Assembly (NCBI GenBank): GCA_913059105.1
Contig: CAJXRL010000124.1
Location: 1 to 7,827, forward strand
From: an uncultured Flavobacteriales bacterium
GTDB lineage: Bacteria; Bacteroidota; Bacteroidia; Flavobacteriales_E; Vicingaceae
Length of the DNA: 7,827 bases
Reading direction: 5' to 3'
Shown in pieces: positions 1 through 5,044 of this stretch (position 1 is its first letter; every line of letters starts with the position of its first letter). The position numbers and the translations under genes were made by a program. The notes below the pieces were generated by a model, which saw nothing but the letters and a program-made list of their open reading frames with translations, searched no databases and was not told where the DNA came from.

Positions 1-33
1 TCGTCGGCAGCGTCAGATGTGTATAAGAGACAG
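1..33 (+). other. Nextera Read 1 adapter left in the assembly (artefact)
   Basis: The first 14 bases (TCGTCGGCAGCGTC) followed by AGATGTGTATAAGAGACAG at 15-33 are exactly the Illumina Nextera/Tn5 Read 1 oligonucleotide. Bases 15-33 are the Tn5 transposase mosaic end. This is library-construction sequence at the end of a contig, not genomic DNA and not a natural Tn5 or IS50 end: no transposase gene is near. Genomic sequence starts at 34, and the truncated gene there was cut by the end of the read or contig. Confidence 0.98.
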
Positions 34-269
34 ATTTAATATCAAACAAATATAAAGTTAATTGCAAAAAAAATCATTTAAAGGATTTTCTTATCTATAG
101 TGATAAAAATGAGTACATCAAGGTTATTGATTCTGTAGATATTACGTTGATTTATGGGAAAAATTCCAAATTCAACAATCAAGCAATTCAAGAAATTGCA
201 GAAGAAAAAGAATTAAAATACCTTTCTAAGAGTCAAAAAAACAAAGCGTTAGTTTATAATAATATATAA
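34..269 (+). CDS. 3' end of an unrecognised protein gene (5' truncated)
   Basis: One frame stays open from the adapter junction through 77 codons to a TAA at 267-269, without any Met codon, so the start must lie outside the window. The composition looks protein-like: lysine- and asparagine-rich, with alternating hydrophobic and polar residues in the middle (EYIKVIDSVDITLIYGKN) and a more helical, charged end (QAIQEIAEEKELKYLSK). The frame converges on the sigma-factor operon, whose last stop is 93 bp away. I recognise no domain, and an open frame of this length in AT-rich DNA could occasionally arise by chance, so coding status is likely but not certain. Confidence 0.55.
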
Positions 270-362
270 CCTAAAACAGTAATACCACTATAACTTAATA
301 TACTTTAGAGTTGTTTTTATCTCGATGACACAAAATTACTGTGGAGTTGAATTTTAATACTT
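270..362. other. Convergent intergenic region with a loose inverted repeat
   Basis: This gap separates the ends of two converging genes. It holds a perfect 8-bp inverted repeat, ACAGTAAT at 276-283 and ATTACTGT at 335-342, with about 51 bases between the arms. That loop is too long for a good intrinsic terminator. A T5 run lies at 313-317, but no compact GC-rich hairpin is seen. A weak bidirectional termination region is possible. Confidence 0.3.
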
Positions 363-2192
363 CTAATTCAGTTTTAAAATCCCCTGAAAAGATTCTACGC
401 TCACAGTAGAAGCTTGTCGCTGGCTGCCTTTGTTGAAGGTTCCCACAAAATGGCTTACTTGACTGCCTGCTTCATTCTCATTTCTTAAATCTGAAATTCC
501 GTCAGGGAAGTTAAATTGAGTGTAAGTTGCAGTAACGTCCAGGCCATACTTAGATTCAGAACTAAAACTCAAACCTACATTGGTATATTTTGAATTCAAT
601 ATTACACTTGAAAAGTCTGCTTGAATTAGTTCAATGTCAAGCTCTCCTCTAAAAGTTGTAAGGTCTATTTTATTGGTTAATGTTTCAATTTTCACAGGGC
701 TATACTTCAAATGTCCACTTAAACTTCCAACTTCAGTAACCTTAATATCTGTTCTAAAACCTTCTTCCAACGTCAACTCAATTACTTTGTCAGCAACTAA
801 ACTACTATATGAAGCTGACAGATTTAGCTTAACAAAGGTCACTGCTTTCAAGTTAGAACGAAATATATCTACTTCTGCATTGATAACATGGCCTTTAATG
901 GTTAGGTCTCCATATTTAAAACTACCCTCTAGTTTATCTATGCTTGAATTAGCAATTAAATTTGAGCGAAATGCCTCTACATTTAATTTAGTCGCTCCTT
1001 GCAATTCAACTTCTGAGTAATTTGATTTTAAATCCAATCGATTTCCGCTTCCTAATACTAGTTCACCTCTAAACAGCGTAATAGTCCCTTCTTGATAATT
1101 TCCGATTGCTGCATTACCATATTTTACCGTCAAGTCTACATCTCCACCTACGTTATTGGCAGTAAGGTTTCCTCTAAATAGATTTGCATCCAAGTTTCCA
1201 TCGATCTGTGATACAGATACATTTGCATATTTATTTGAAACGTCAACATTTAAAATTTTCGGAATTTTAATGGTGTAAACGATTTTGAAGTTTTCATATT
1301 CAAACGCCTCTCCACTATCCGTTTTTGCTTTATTATTTTTTCCGTCTGAAGAAAAGTACAAGAACTTTCGAAGCCCTTTTTTAGGCGAAGTAATTTTGGA
1401 TGATGTACAGTTACAATTATTTAATTCGTCCCAAGTACTTTTAACAATGGCCTTTTTATTTATTGGATTCAAGCTAATGTCAAAGTCATTAATTGCTAAT
1501 AATTCGTGCTCGGGAAGTTCCGCCTTAATGGTGAAAATTGCACTTACTTCAATTTTGTTTTGATCCCAGGTTTCAATGTTGACATCTCCATTTCTATGAC
1601 TGATAACTAAAGTTTCAATTCCTTCAATACCAAAGCTTTTAGTGACGGTCTTGCTTTTACCCTCAAAATCTCCTCCCAAATTACTCTTTAGTGGTTCGTT
1701 TAATTGCACTAGTGGTAATGCTATTTCTAGTGGAGTTGCCGGTTCCCCGGTAGTGTTTAAAGGGTTGGAAAGCATCCGCTGAAGCGGTTTAATAGCTTGC
1801 CCAATAATTTCACCCTGTTCAAGTTCTGTTTCAGTCGCAACAATAATTTGCTTGTCCCGCTGTGTCATTTTTTTTACTAAATAAGAGGTATTTAGCTGCT
1901 CTGATTCATAATCGCTAAGCTGAGCTAATGAAATTGAGCTTAAACTTGGCGCATAGGCCTTAGTTTCATTGTTGAATTGTGTTGACTGAAAAGTCAAAAT
2001 TGCTGTACTAATGAGAAGTATTGAAGTTGTCATAATAATTAGATTGTTTAAATTCCACCAACTTTTTTTAGGCGGGCTGGTTACTCCTTTTGCGCTAATT
2101 AGCTGCGATACTTCGGCAATGCTCATTGCTAATGGCAAGCCATTGGCTTTGTCGAAGTATGTTTTCATTCTATTCGATTCCATGTTTTCCAT
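363..2192 (-). CDS. Membrane-anchored DUF4097-type repeat protein, putative anti-sigma/regulatory partner of the ECF sigma factor
   Basis: This 609-residue protein has a cytoplasmic head (about 1-48), one membrane segment (about 50-68) and a long outer part. A linker leads to a DUF4097-like start near 185-225 (NGDVNIETWD at 201-210). From about 320 to 540, 13 motifs alternate strictly: KY-type (Y322, 358, 392, 427, 462, 497, 536) and FR-type (F339, 374, 408, 444, 479, 514). The full period is about 35 residues, which suggests about 12 beta-solenoid coils. The head lacks the zinc anti-sigma H-x3-C-x2-C motif and any FecR-like signature, so the anti-sigma role is inferred from position and topology alone. 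The start used is 2 nt after the sigma-factor stop; Met4 and Met9 are alternatives. A C-N-C pair sits at 260-262. It could instead be a surface or adhesin-like protein that happens to be controlled by the sigma factor. Confidence 0.8.
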   Translation of the reverse strand: MENMESNRMKTYFDKANGLPLAMSIAEVSQLISAKGVTSPPKKSWWNLNNLIIMTTSILLISTAILTFQSTQFNNETKAYAPSLSSISLAQLSDYESEQLNTSYLVKKMTQRDKQIIVATETELEQGEIIGQAIKPLQRMLSNPLNTTGEPATPLEIALPLVQLNEPLKSNLGGDFEGKSKTVTKSFGIEGIETLVISHRNGDVNIETWDQNKIEVSAIFTIKAELPEHELLAINDFDISLNPINKKAIVKSTWDELNNCNCTSSKITSPKKGLRKFLYFSSDGKNNKAKTDSGEAFEYENFKIVYTIKIPKILNVDVSNKYANVSVSQIDGNLDANLFRGNLTANNVGGDVDLTVKYGNAAIGNYQEGTITLFRGELVLGSGNRLDLKSNYSEVELQGATKLNVEAFRSNLIANSSIDKLEGSFKYGDLTIKGHVINAEVDIFRSNLKAVTFVKLNLSASYSSLVADKVIELTLEEGFRTDIKVTEVGSLSGHLKYSPVKIETLTNKIDLTTFRGELDIELIQADFSSVILNSKYTNVGLSFSSESKYGLDVTATYTQFNFPDGISDLRNENEAGSQVSHFVGTFNKGSQRQASTVSVESFQGILKLN

Positions 2193-2194
2193 AA

Positions 2195-2743
2195 CTATAA
2201 AAAAATGGTCATTAACACCGTAGACTTGCGATCTGTTGGCTCGTTTAATAAATTATCAGATTTTAATAAGGACGCAAGAGCTGCTCTACCACGTTTCAAC
2301 CTTTGCTTTATAGCAGATAGTTTAGCGTTTTGTATTTCAGCAATTTCCTTGATTGAAAACCCACTAATCTCGAAAAGAATGACTGCCTCTTTTTGTGCGT
2401 TGGGGAGTTGATTTAATGCATCGTATAAAATGGCTACGTCTAACCTTGTCTCTGCATCAATACCATCATCTTTTATGACAAAGGCTTCACTTTCGTGAAA
2501 ATCTCCTCTAAACTTTAAGCGTCTGTTCTTTTTGTGCAAAATGTTTGTTGCAATAGAAAACAGAAAACTTAAAAAAGCATCATGACTTTTTAGTGTTCCG
2601 AACTTTTCAAGTGCACAAAGCACTGATTCCGAGATCAAATCCTCAGGCTCTATCAAACCGTATGCCTTTGCATGACAAAACCTAGCGAATGCTTCGTGCA
2701 CCGGTTCATAGAGATCTAAAAATTGTTTCTGGTAATCGTTCAT
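2195..2743 (-). CDS. ECF-family RNA polymerase sigma factor
   Basis: This 182-residue protein has the two-domain plan of sigma-70 group 4 factors. Region 2, at about 6-75, includes the PEDLISES stretch at 33-40 and a basic KKNRR end, and would contact core polymerase and melt the -10. Region 4, at about 106-160, contains ALNQLPNAQKEAVILFEISG followed by the helix-turn-helix FSIKEIAEIQNAKLSAIKQRLKRGR motif region, which reads the -35. There is no C-terminal extension of the SnoaL type. It is the first gene of a two-gene minus-strand operon with the membrane repeat protein, the usual arrangement for a sigma factor held inactive by a membrane partner. Its hydrophobic tail ends in Ile-Phe-Leu encoded across a T7 run. 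No Shine-Dalgarno site is seen before the ATG. Its signal and regulon cannot be read from the sequence. Confidence 0.9.
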   Translation of the reverse strand: MNDYQKQFLDLYEPVHEAFARFCHAKAYGLIEPEDLISESVLCALEKFGTLKSHDAFLSFLFSIATNILHKKNRRLKFRGDFHESEAFVIKDDGIDAETRLDVAILYDALNQLPNAQKEAVILFEISGFSIKEIAEIQNAKLSAIKQRLKRGRAALASLLKSDNLLNEPTDRKSTVLMTIFL

Positions 2744-2772
2744 AAACTCAGCTCGAATTTAGGGTATTCAAG

Positions 2773-2803
2773 AGTAAGTACCATGAGTTAAAGAAAAGTT
2801 ACA
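2773..2803 (-). promoter_or_regulatory. Candidate ECF-type promoter of the sigma operon
   Basis: On the minus strand TGTAAC (2798-2803) is followed after 17 nt by TACTTACT (2773-2780), leaving roughly 20-30 nt of leader before the sigma ATG at 2743. An AAC-containing -35 with a 16-17 nt spacer is a common ECF promoter form, and ECF operons are often autoregulated. No TAnnTTTG housekeeping box is present between this gene and its neighbour. The -10 assignment is weak and there is no second target to compare. Confidence 0.28.
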
Positions 2804-2819
2804 TTTTTTTATAAAATGT
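2801..2819 (-). terminator. AT-only hairpin after the small lipoprotein gene (weak terminator candidate)
   Basis: ACATTTT (2801-2807) and AAAATGT (2813-2819) form a 7-bp stem with a 5-nt loop, 18 bp after the lipoprotein stop. On the minus strand it is followed by AACTTTTCTTT. The stem is nearly all A-T and would be unstable, so termination here would be leaky. It overlaps the -35 of the candidate sigma promoter and could equally be an operator-like element or chance. Confidence 0.25.
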
Positions 2820-2836
2820 TTTGATTAAGCAATGGC

Positions 2837-2986
2837 TTACATGGTTCCCATTGGAGTAGAAATCCCTGGTTTTCCATTGCACTTTTTAGCGTTCCCCTTT
2901 TGTAGAGCGCAAGAGGATAGGCAAACCAACAGCATAAAAGCGATTGTGGTTAAAGTGATAAATGAATGCTTTGTATTAAATACCAT
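2837..2986 (-). CDS. Small 49-residue lipoprotein of unknown function
   Basis: The chosen start gives MVFNTKHSF, then a hydrophobic run and the lipobox L-S-S-C with the acylated Cys at residue 26. A signal peptidase II cut would leave a 24-residue peptide anchored in a membrane: basic (QKGNAKK), with a second Cys and a Gly/Pro-rich end (NGKPGISTPMGTM). The same frame is open upstream to an ATG at 3080-3082, giving 81 residues. That longer start falls inside the hairpin terminator at 3054-3093 and would put 32 non-signal residues ahead of the signal peptide, so it is rejected. The residue after the lipid Cys is Ala, and the following residues are basic rather than the K-D/E-type surface-export signal of Bacteroidota. 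I do not recognise the family. It lies alone between the dps terminator and the sigma operon. Confidence 0.6.
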   Translation of the reverse strand: MVFNTKHSFITLTTIAFMLLVCLSSCALQKGNAKKCNGKPGISTPMGTM

Positions 2987-3053
2987 GAGGTGAAAACGGA
3001 ATGCGGCTTTCAAAATTGTACGATTCCGATAAAGGATTGCATCCATAACAACC

Positions 3054-3093
3054 CAAAAGGGCCCTTGAAAGTTTACTTCCAAAGGCTCTTTTG
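3054..3093 (-). terminator. Strong hairpin terminator downstream of dps
   Basis: Bases pair symmetrically about 3073.5: C3054-G3093, four A-T pairs, then GC-rich pairs, through to 3071-3076 with a 4-nt loop. Read on the minus strand the stem has one A·C mismatch and two G·T wobbles over 18 positions. The A4/T4 runs at the base of the stem give the A-tract/U-tract form seen in Bacteroidota terminators. It starts 22 bp after the dps stop. Because it is nearly symmetric it could also work on the plus strand, where the imperfections are two mismatches and one wobble. It argues that the small lipoprotein gene beyond it has its own promoter. Confidence 0.75.
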
Positions 3094-3115
3094 ATATTGA
3101 TATTGTAATATTATT

Positions 3116-3580
3116 TTACTTTAAATAAGCGGTATACATCCAAACTAATTTTTCTTGTTCTCTAATGTAATCACTCATTAATGCGTTTGTTCCTTCATCT
3201 TCAATATCTCCAGAAACTGCTAATAGATGTCTCTGCTTCTTGATTAAAATTTCGAAAGCATCTAATATCTCTCCCACTGATTTATCTCCATCAGTAACAC
3301 TATTACTTTCCTTAATTTGAGAGTCTTTTAAGTAAGTTGAAAATTTATAATTGGGAGCGTAAGCCAAGGTTAATACTCTTTCTGCAATTTCATCAATCTT
3401 CACAAAAAGGTCGTTGTAAAGCTCTTCAAACTTAATGTGTAGCTCAAAAAACTTCTTGCCTTGAATGTTCCAATGGTATCCTCTTGTATTTTGATAAAAA
3501 ACAGAGTAGTTCGCTAATAAATCATTTAATAAATCTGCTAACTCTTCACTTTTCTTTGGGTCTAATCCTATTCTATTCAT
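3116..3580 (-). CDS. dps: Dps-type ferritin-like DNA-protection/iron-storage protein
   Basis: Dps proteins form 12-subunit cages that oxidise Fe(II) with H2O2 and store Fe(III), preventing hydroxyl-radical formation. With the preferred start the protein is 154 residues. The di-iron signature is complete (numbering from the longer 167-residue reading): H49 in GYHWN, H61 in ELHIKFEE, E65, D76 and E80 in KIDEIAER. The end DEGTNALMSDYIREQEKLVW is typical of the family. The ATG at 3578-3580 (MNRIGLDPKKSEELADLL) was chosen because family members begin this way; the same frame also has ATGs at 3610 and 3619, whose extra residues look non-homologous. An AAGGA sits only 1 nt before the chosen ATG, too close to be a normal ribosome site. 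There is no basic N-terminal tail, so DNA binding is doubtful. It follows the peroxiredoxin block and ends at a strong terminator. Confidence 0.93.
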   Translation of the reverse strand: MNRIGLDPKKSEELADLLNDLLANYSVFYQNTRGYHWNIQGKKFFELHIKFEELYNDLFVKIDEIAERVLTLAYAPNYKFSTYLKDSQIKESNSVTDGDKSVGEILDAFEILIKKQRHLLAVSGDIEDEGTNALMSDYIREQEKLVWMYTAYLK

Positions 3581-3643
3581 ATCCTTGGTTTTAATTGTTA
3601 CAATGCCCATGAAAGTCATTGCGAATAATTTTAACTTTCAAAA

Positions 3644-3656
3644 ATTGTGAAACAAT
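3644..3656. promoter_or_regulatory. Small inverted repeat upstream of dps
   Basis: ATTGT-GAA-ACAAT at 3644-3656 is a perfect 5-bp inverted repeat with a 3-bp spacer in the short gap before dps. It could be an operator half-turn for a dimeric regulator, but it does not match the OxyR, PerR or Fur consensus. A near-match to the -7 box (AATTTTTG on the minus strand, one mismatch) overlaps it, without a well-spaced TTTG. Evidence for a separate dps promoter is therefore weak, and read-through from upstream genes is possible. Confidence 0.2.
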
Positions 3657-3669
3657 CTCGGCAAATCAT

Positions 3670-3927
3670 TTATTGATCAATAGAGCCTAATACTCTCTTC
3701 ATAAAAATGTTTCCAGCTTCTTTTTCCGTTTTTCCTTCTTTTACCATTTTGGCAACTTCCAGTCCTCCGTATAAATTGGAAAGCAATTCTCCTATTACAT
3801 CTAGCTCTTCGTCCTTCATAGCTGTGCTATCAGAAAGATGCTCTAACACCTCTATAGCTTCGTTCACATAATCTTCATCGTTTTCAGCGATAAAGCTATT
3901 GATGTGCTTAATTAGCGGTAATCTCAT
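3670..3927 (-). CDS. Small DUF6952-like protein of the peroxiredoxin-thioredoxin cluster
   Basis: This 85-residue acidic, helical protein has no Cys, signal peptide or membrane segment, so it is a soluble cytoplasmic protein. Its start MRLPLIKHI, middle DEELDVIGELLSNLYG (about 38-53) and end KRVLGSID agree with my memory of DUF6952, a family of unknown function in Bacteroidota; I could not check this against a database. Its start overlaps the thioredoxin gene by 20 bp, in a different frame, so the two are almost certainly co-translated. Position suggests a role linked to thioredoxin/peroxiredoxin, but nothing in the sequence shows a catalytic site. A 12-bp palindrome, TATTGATCAATA, spans its stop codon. 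Confidence 0.8.
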   Translation of the reverse strand: MRLPLIKHINSFIAENDEDYVNEAIEVLEHLSDSTAMKDEELDVIGELLSNLYGGLEVAKMVKEGKTEKEAGNIFMKRVLGSIDQ

Positions 3928-4222
3928 CGATTAATTCTTTTAGGTTCTCAGGTTTATTGGTTTGTATTTGCTTTACCAACTTCCCGTCTTTAAAGGCAGC
4001 AAAAGTTGGTAGGTTGCTAACGTCAGCCAACTTTCTAGATTCCGGAAATTTTTCAGCATCTACAATTAGAAATGTTGCATTCTCCGTTTCTTGTGCAAAA
4101 CGTTTAAATTTTGGCTTCATCATACGGCAGTTCCCACACCATCCCGCAGAATACTGAACGATAACCGTTCCGCCTTCGTTGACAGTTTGTGCTAAATTGT
4201 CTTCTGTAAATTCTTGTAACAT
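3908..4222 (-). CDS. Thioredoxin-fold protein with WCGNC active site
   Basis: A 104-residue, single-domain thioredoxin without signal peptide, so cytoplasmic. The redox motif is W28-C29-G30-N31-C32, with Asn where classical thioredoxin has Pro. The cis-proline is P72 in NLPTF, and KDGKLV at 78-83 forms the usual beta hairpin before the last helix. The Asn variant should shift redox potential and partner choice. Lying downstream of the peroxiredoxin gene and before the DUF6952-like gene, it is the likely dedicated reductant that restores the peroxiredoxin disulfide using electrons from a thioredoxin reductase encoded elsewhere. It is separated from the peroxiredoxin gene by 83 bp containing a hairpin. 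The next gene overlaps its last 20 bp. Confidence 0.92.
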   Translation of the reverse strand: MLQEFTEDNLAQTVNEGGTVIVQYSAGWCGNCRMMKPKFKRFAQETENATFLIVDAEKFPESRKLADVSNLPTFAAFKDGKLVKQIQTNKPENLKELIDEITAN

Positions 4223-4245
4223 GGGTTCGTTTTAAGTAATTTGAA

Positions 4246-4295
4246 AAAGGATGAAAGATAAAAGACAAATACTTCGCCTTTATCTTTCATCTTTT
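4246..4295 (-). terminator. 17-bp hairpin between peroxiredoxin and thioredoxin genes (leaky terminator or mRNA processing site)
   Basis: Arms 4246-4262 and 4279-4295 pair over 17 positions, 13 of them a perfect run (GATGAAAGATAAA against TTTATCTTTCATC), with one wobble and a 16-nt loop. On the minus strand the 3' arm ends in CCTTTTT, giving a U-tract. It begins about 10 bp after the peroxiredoxin stop and ends before the thioredoxin start at 4222. No TAnnTTTG promoter box is visible after it, so downstream genes probably depend on read-through. The stem is AT-rich, which fits partial termination. Confidence 0.5.
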
Positions 4296-4305
4296 AACTT
4301 TAATC

Positions 4306-4944
4306 TTAATTTTTTGCCAAATACTCAGCAGTACTTTTACTATCAGCTTTCATCGCTTCTTTTCCTTCTTCCCAGTTTGCTGGACAAACTTCGCCGTGAT
4401 TCTGTACGTGAGAATAAGCATCAATTAAACGAATAAATTCGTTTACGTTTCTTCCTAATGGCATATGGTTAACTCCTTCATGGAATACTGTACCTTCTTC
4501 GTCAATTAAATACGTTGCTCTGTATGTAACGCAATCACCTGAGATGATTTCAACATCGTACTCATCGTTGTAATCAACTGCAGAAACATCTAAGATGTCT
4601 AAGATAGATGCAAGGTTTCTATTGCTATCAGATACTAAAGGATAAGAAACACCTTCAATTCCACCGTTGTCTTTTGCGGTATTTAACCATGCAAAGTGAA
4701 CTTCTGCAGTATCGCAAGATGCACCAATTACGATTGTATTTCGTTTTTCAAATTCTGGTAAAGCTGCTTGAAAAGCATGTAATTCAGTAGGACATACAAA
4801 AGTGAAATCTTTTGGATACCAGAATAACAATACTTTCTTATTGTTTTTTGTTGCTTCTTCGAAAATGTTAATGGTTTTGTTATCACCCATTTCGTCGATA
4901 GCTTTAACGTTTAAGTTTGGAAATTTTTTGCCTACAAATGACAT
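4306..4944 (-). CDS. Typical 2-Cys peroxiredoxin (AhpC/Prx1 class)
   Basis: This 212-residue cytoplasmic enzyme reduces H2O2 and organic hydroperoxides. The active site PKDFTFVCPTE gives T48, peroxidatic C51 and the nearby E54; the catalytic Arg is R142 in TYRATYLID. The resolving cysteine is C187 in GEVCPANW, which would form a disulfide with C51 of the partner subunit. Two extra cysteines are C77 and C138. The over-oxidation sensitivity motifs are altered: GGLG becomes GGIEGVSYP (94-102), and the C-terminal YF becomes YL (208-209). It lacks an AhpF partner here; the WCGNC thioredoxin downstream is the likely reductant. It is transcribed from the promoter at 4977-5008, next to an OxyR site and divergent from oxyR. 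Confidence 0.95.
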   Translation of the reverse strand: MSFVGKKFPNLNVKAIDEMGDNKTINIFEEATKNNKKVLLFWYPKDFTFVCPTELHAFQAALPEFEKRNTIVIGASCDTAEVHFAWLNTAKDNGGIEGVSYPLVSDSNRNLASILDILDVSAVDYNDEYDVEIISGDCVTYRATYLIDEEGTVFHEGVNHMPLGRNVNEFIRLIDAYSHVQNHGEVCPANWEEGKEAMKADSKSTAEYLAKN

Positions 4945-4976
4945 AGTTATTTAGTTTTTAAGTTTGTATTCAGACA

Positions 4977-5008
4977 CAAAAGTAGGCGCATTGTTTGATA
5001 GAACCAAA
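4977..5008 (-). promoter_or_regulatory. Bacteroidota-type promoter of the peroxiredoxin gene
   Basis: On the minus strand, TTTG (5005-5008) is followed by exactly 20 nt and then TACTTTTG (4977-4984), a full match to the Bacteroidota -33/-7 consensus TTTG and TAnnTTTG. This predicts a start of transcription near 4970 and a leader of about 25 nt. The -33 element overlaps the outer edge of the OxyR site by two bases, a position suited to activation by contact with polymerase. Confidence 0.8.
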
Positions 5009-5043
5009 CGATTAAATCTATAACTTTGATAGATAAAATCTAT
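5007..5043. promoter_or_regulatory. OxyR tetramer binding site
   Basis: Read on +, the site has four half-elements 11 bp apart: AACG (5007-5010), CTAT (5018-5021), ATAG (5029-5032) and CTAT (5040-5043). The right half, 5029-5043, matches the enterobacterial consensus ATAGntnnnanCTAT at all ten conserved positions. In the left half the inner T and A and the CTAT match; only two bases of its first tetramer differ. In total 18 of 20 conserved positions agree. The site lies between the peroxiredoxin promoter and the oxyR ATG at 5045. Confidence 0.82.
5021..5028 (+). promoter_or_regulatory. Predicted -7 box of oxyR, embedded in the OxyR site
   Basis: TAACTTTG is a full match to TAnnTTTG on the plus strand. 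It coincides almost exactly with the central 7-bp spacer of the OxyR site, so bound OxyR would occlude it. Transcription would start only about 10 nt before the ATG. The nearest TTTG upstream (4994-4997) is 23 nt away, slightly longer than usual, so the -33 element is less certain. Confidence 0.55.
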
Positions 5044-5044
5044 A

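Noticed and set aside
15..33. Tn5 mosaic end as a natural transposon boundary
   Set aside because: It is fused to the rest of the Nextera Read 1 oligo at the very edge of the sequence, and no transposase gene or second end is present.
634..1020. 128-codon open frame on + inside the membrane repeat protein
   Set aside because: It is antisense to a well-supported repeat-protein gene, and its translation shows no domain. The openness follows from the repetitive codons of the other strand. The same applies to the + frames at 1285-1563, 2011-2223 and 2205-2411.
2740..2784. 14-codon leader frame ending in ATGA overlap with the sigma start
   Set aside because: It has no recognisable leader features, and its ATG lies about where or before transcription would begin from the candidate promoter. 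Probably chance.
2779..2988. 9-bp direct repeat TACCATGAG at 2779-2787 and 2981-2989
   Set aside because: Only two copies, one at a start codon and one in a leader; no target-site or regulator logic could be seen.
2987..3082. 81-residue start for the small lipoprotein
   Set aside because: The ATG lies in the dps terminator hairpin and the 32 added residues precede a complete signal peptide.
3671..3682. Palindrome TATTGATCAATA at the end of the DUF6952-like gene
   Set aside because: It codes for the conserved final residues I-D-Q plus stop, so coding constraint explains most of it. Too short to be a terminator.
4251..4436. 61-codon + frame across the peroxiredoxin gene end
   Set aside because: It starts inside the hairpin and is antisense to conserved peroxiredoxin sequence. 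The + frames at 3957-4157 and 4608-4790 are shadows in the same way.
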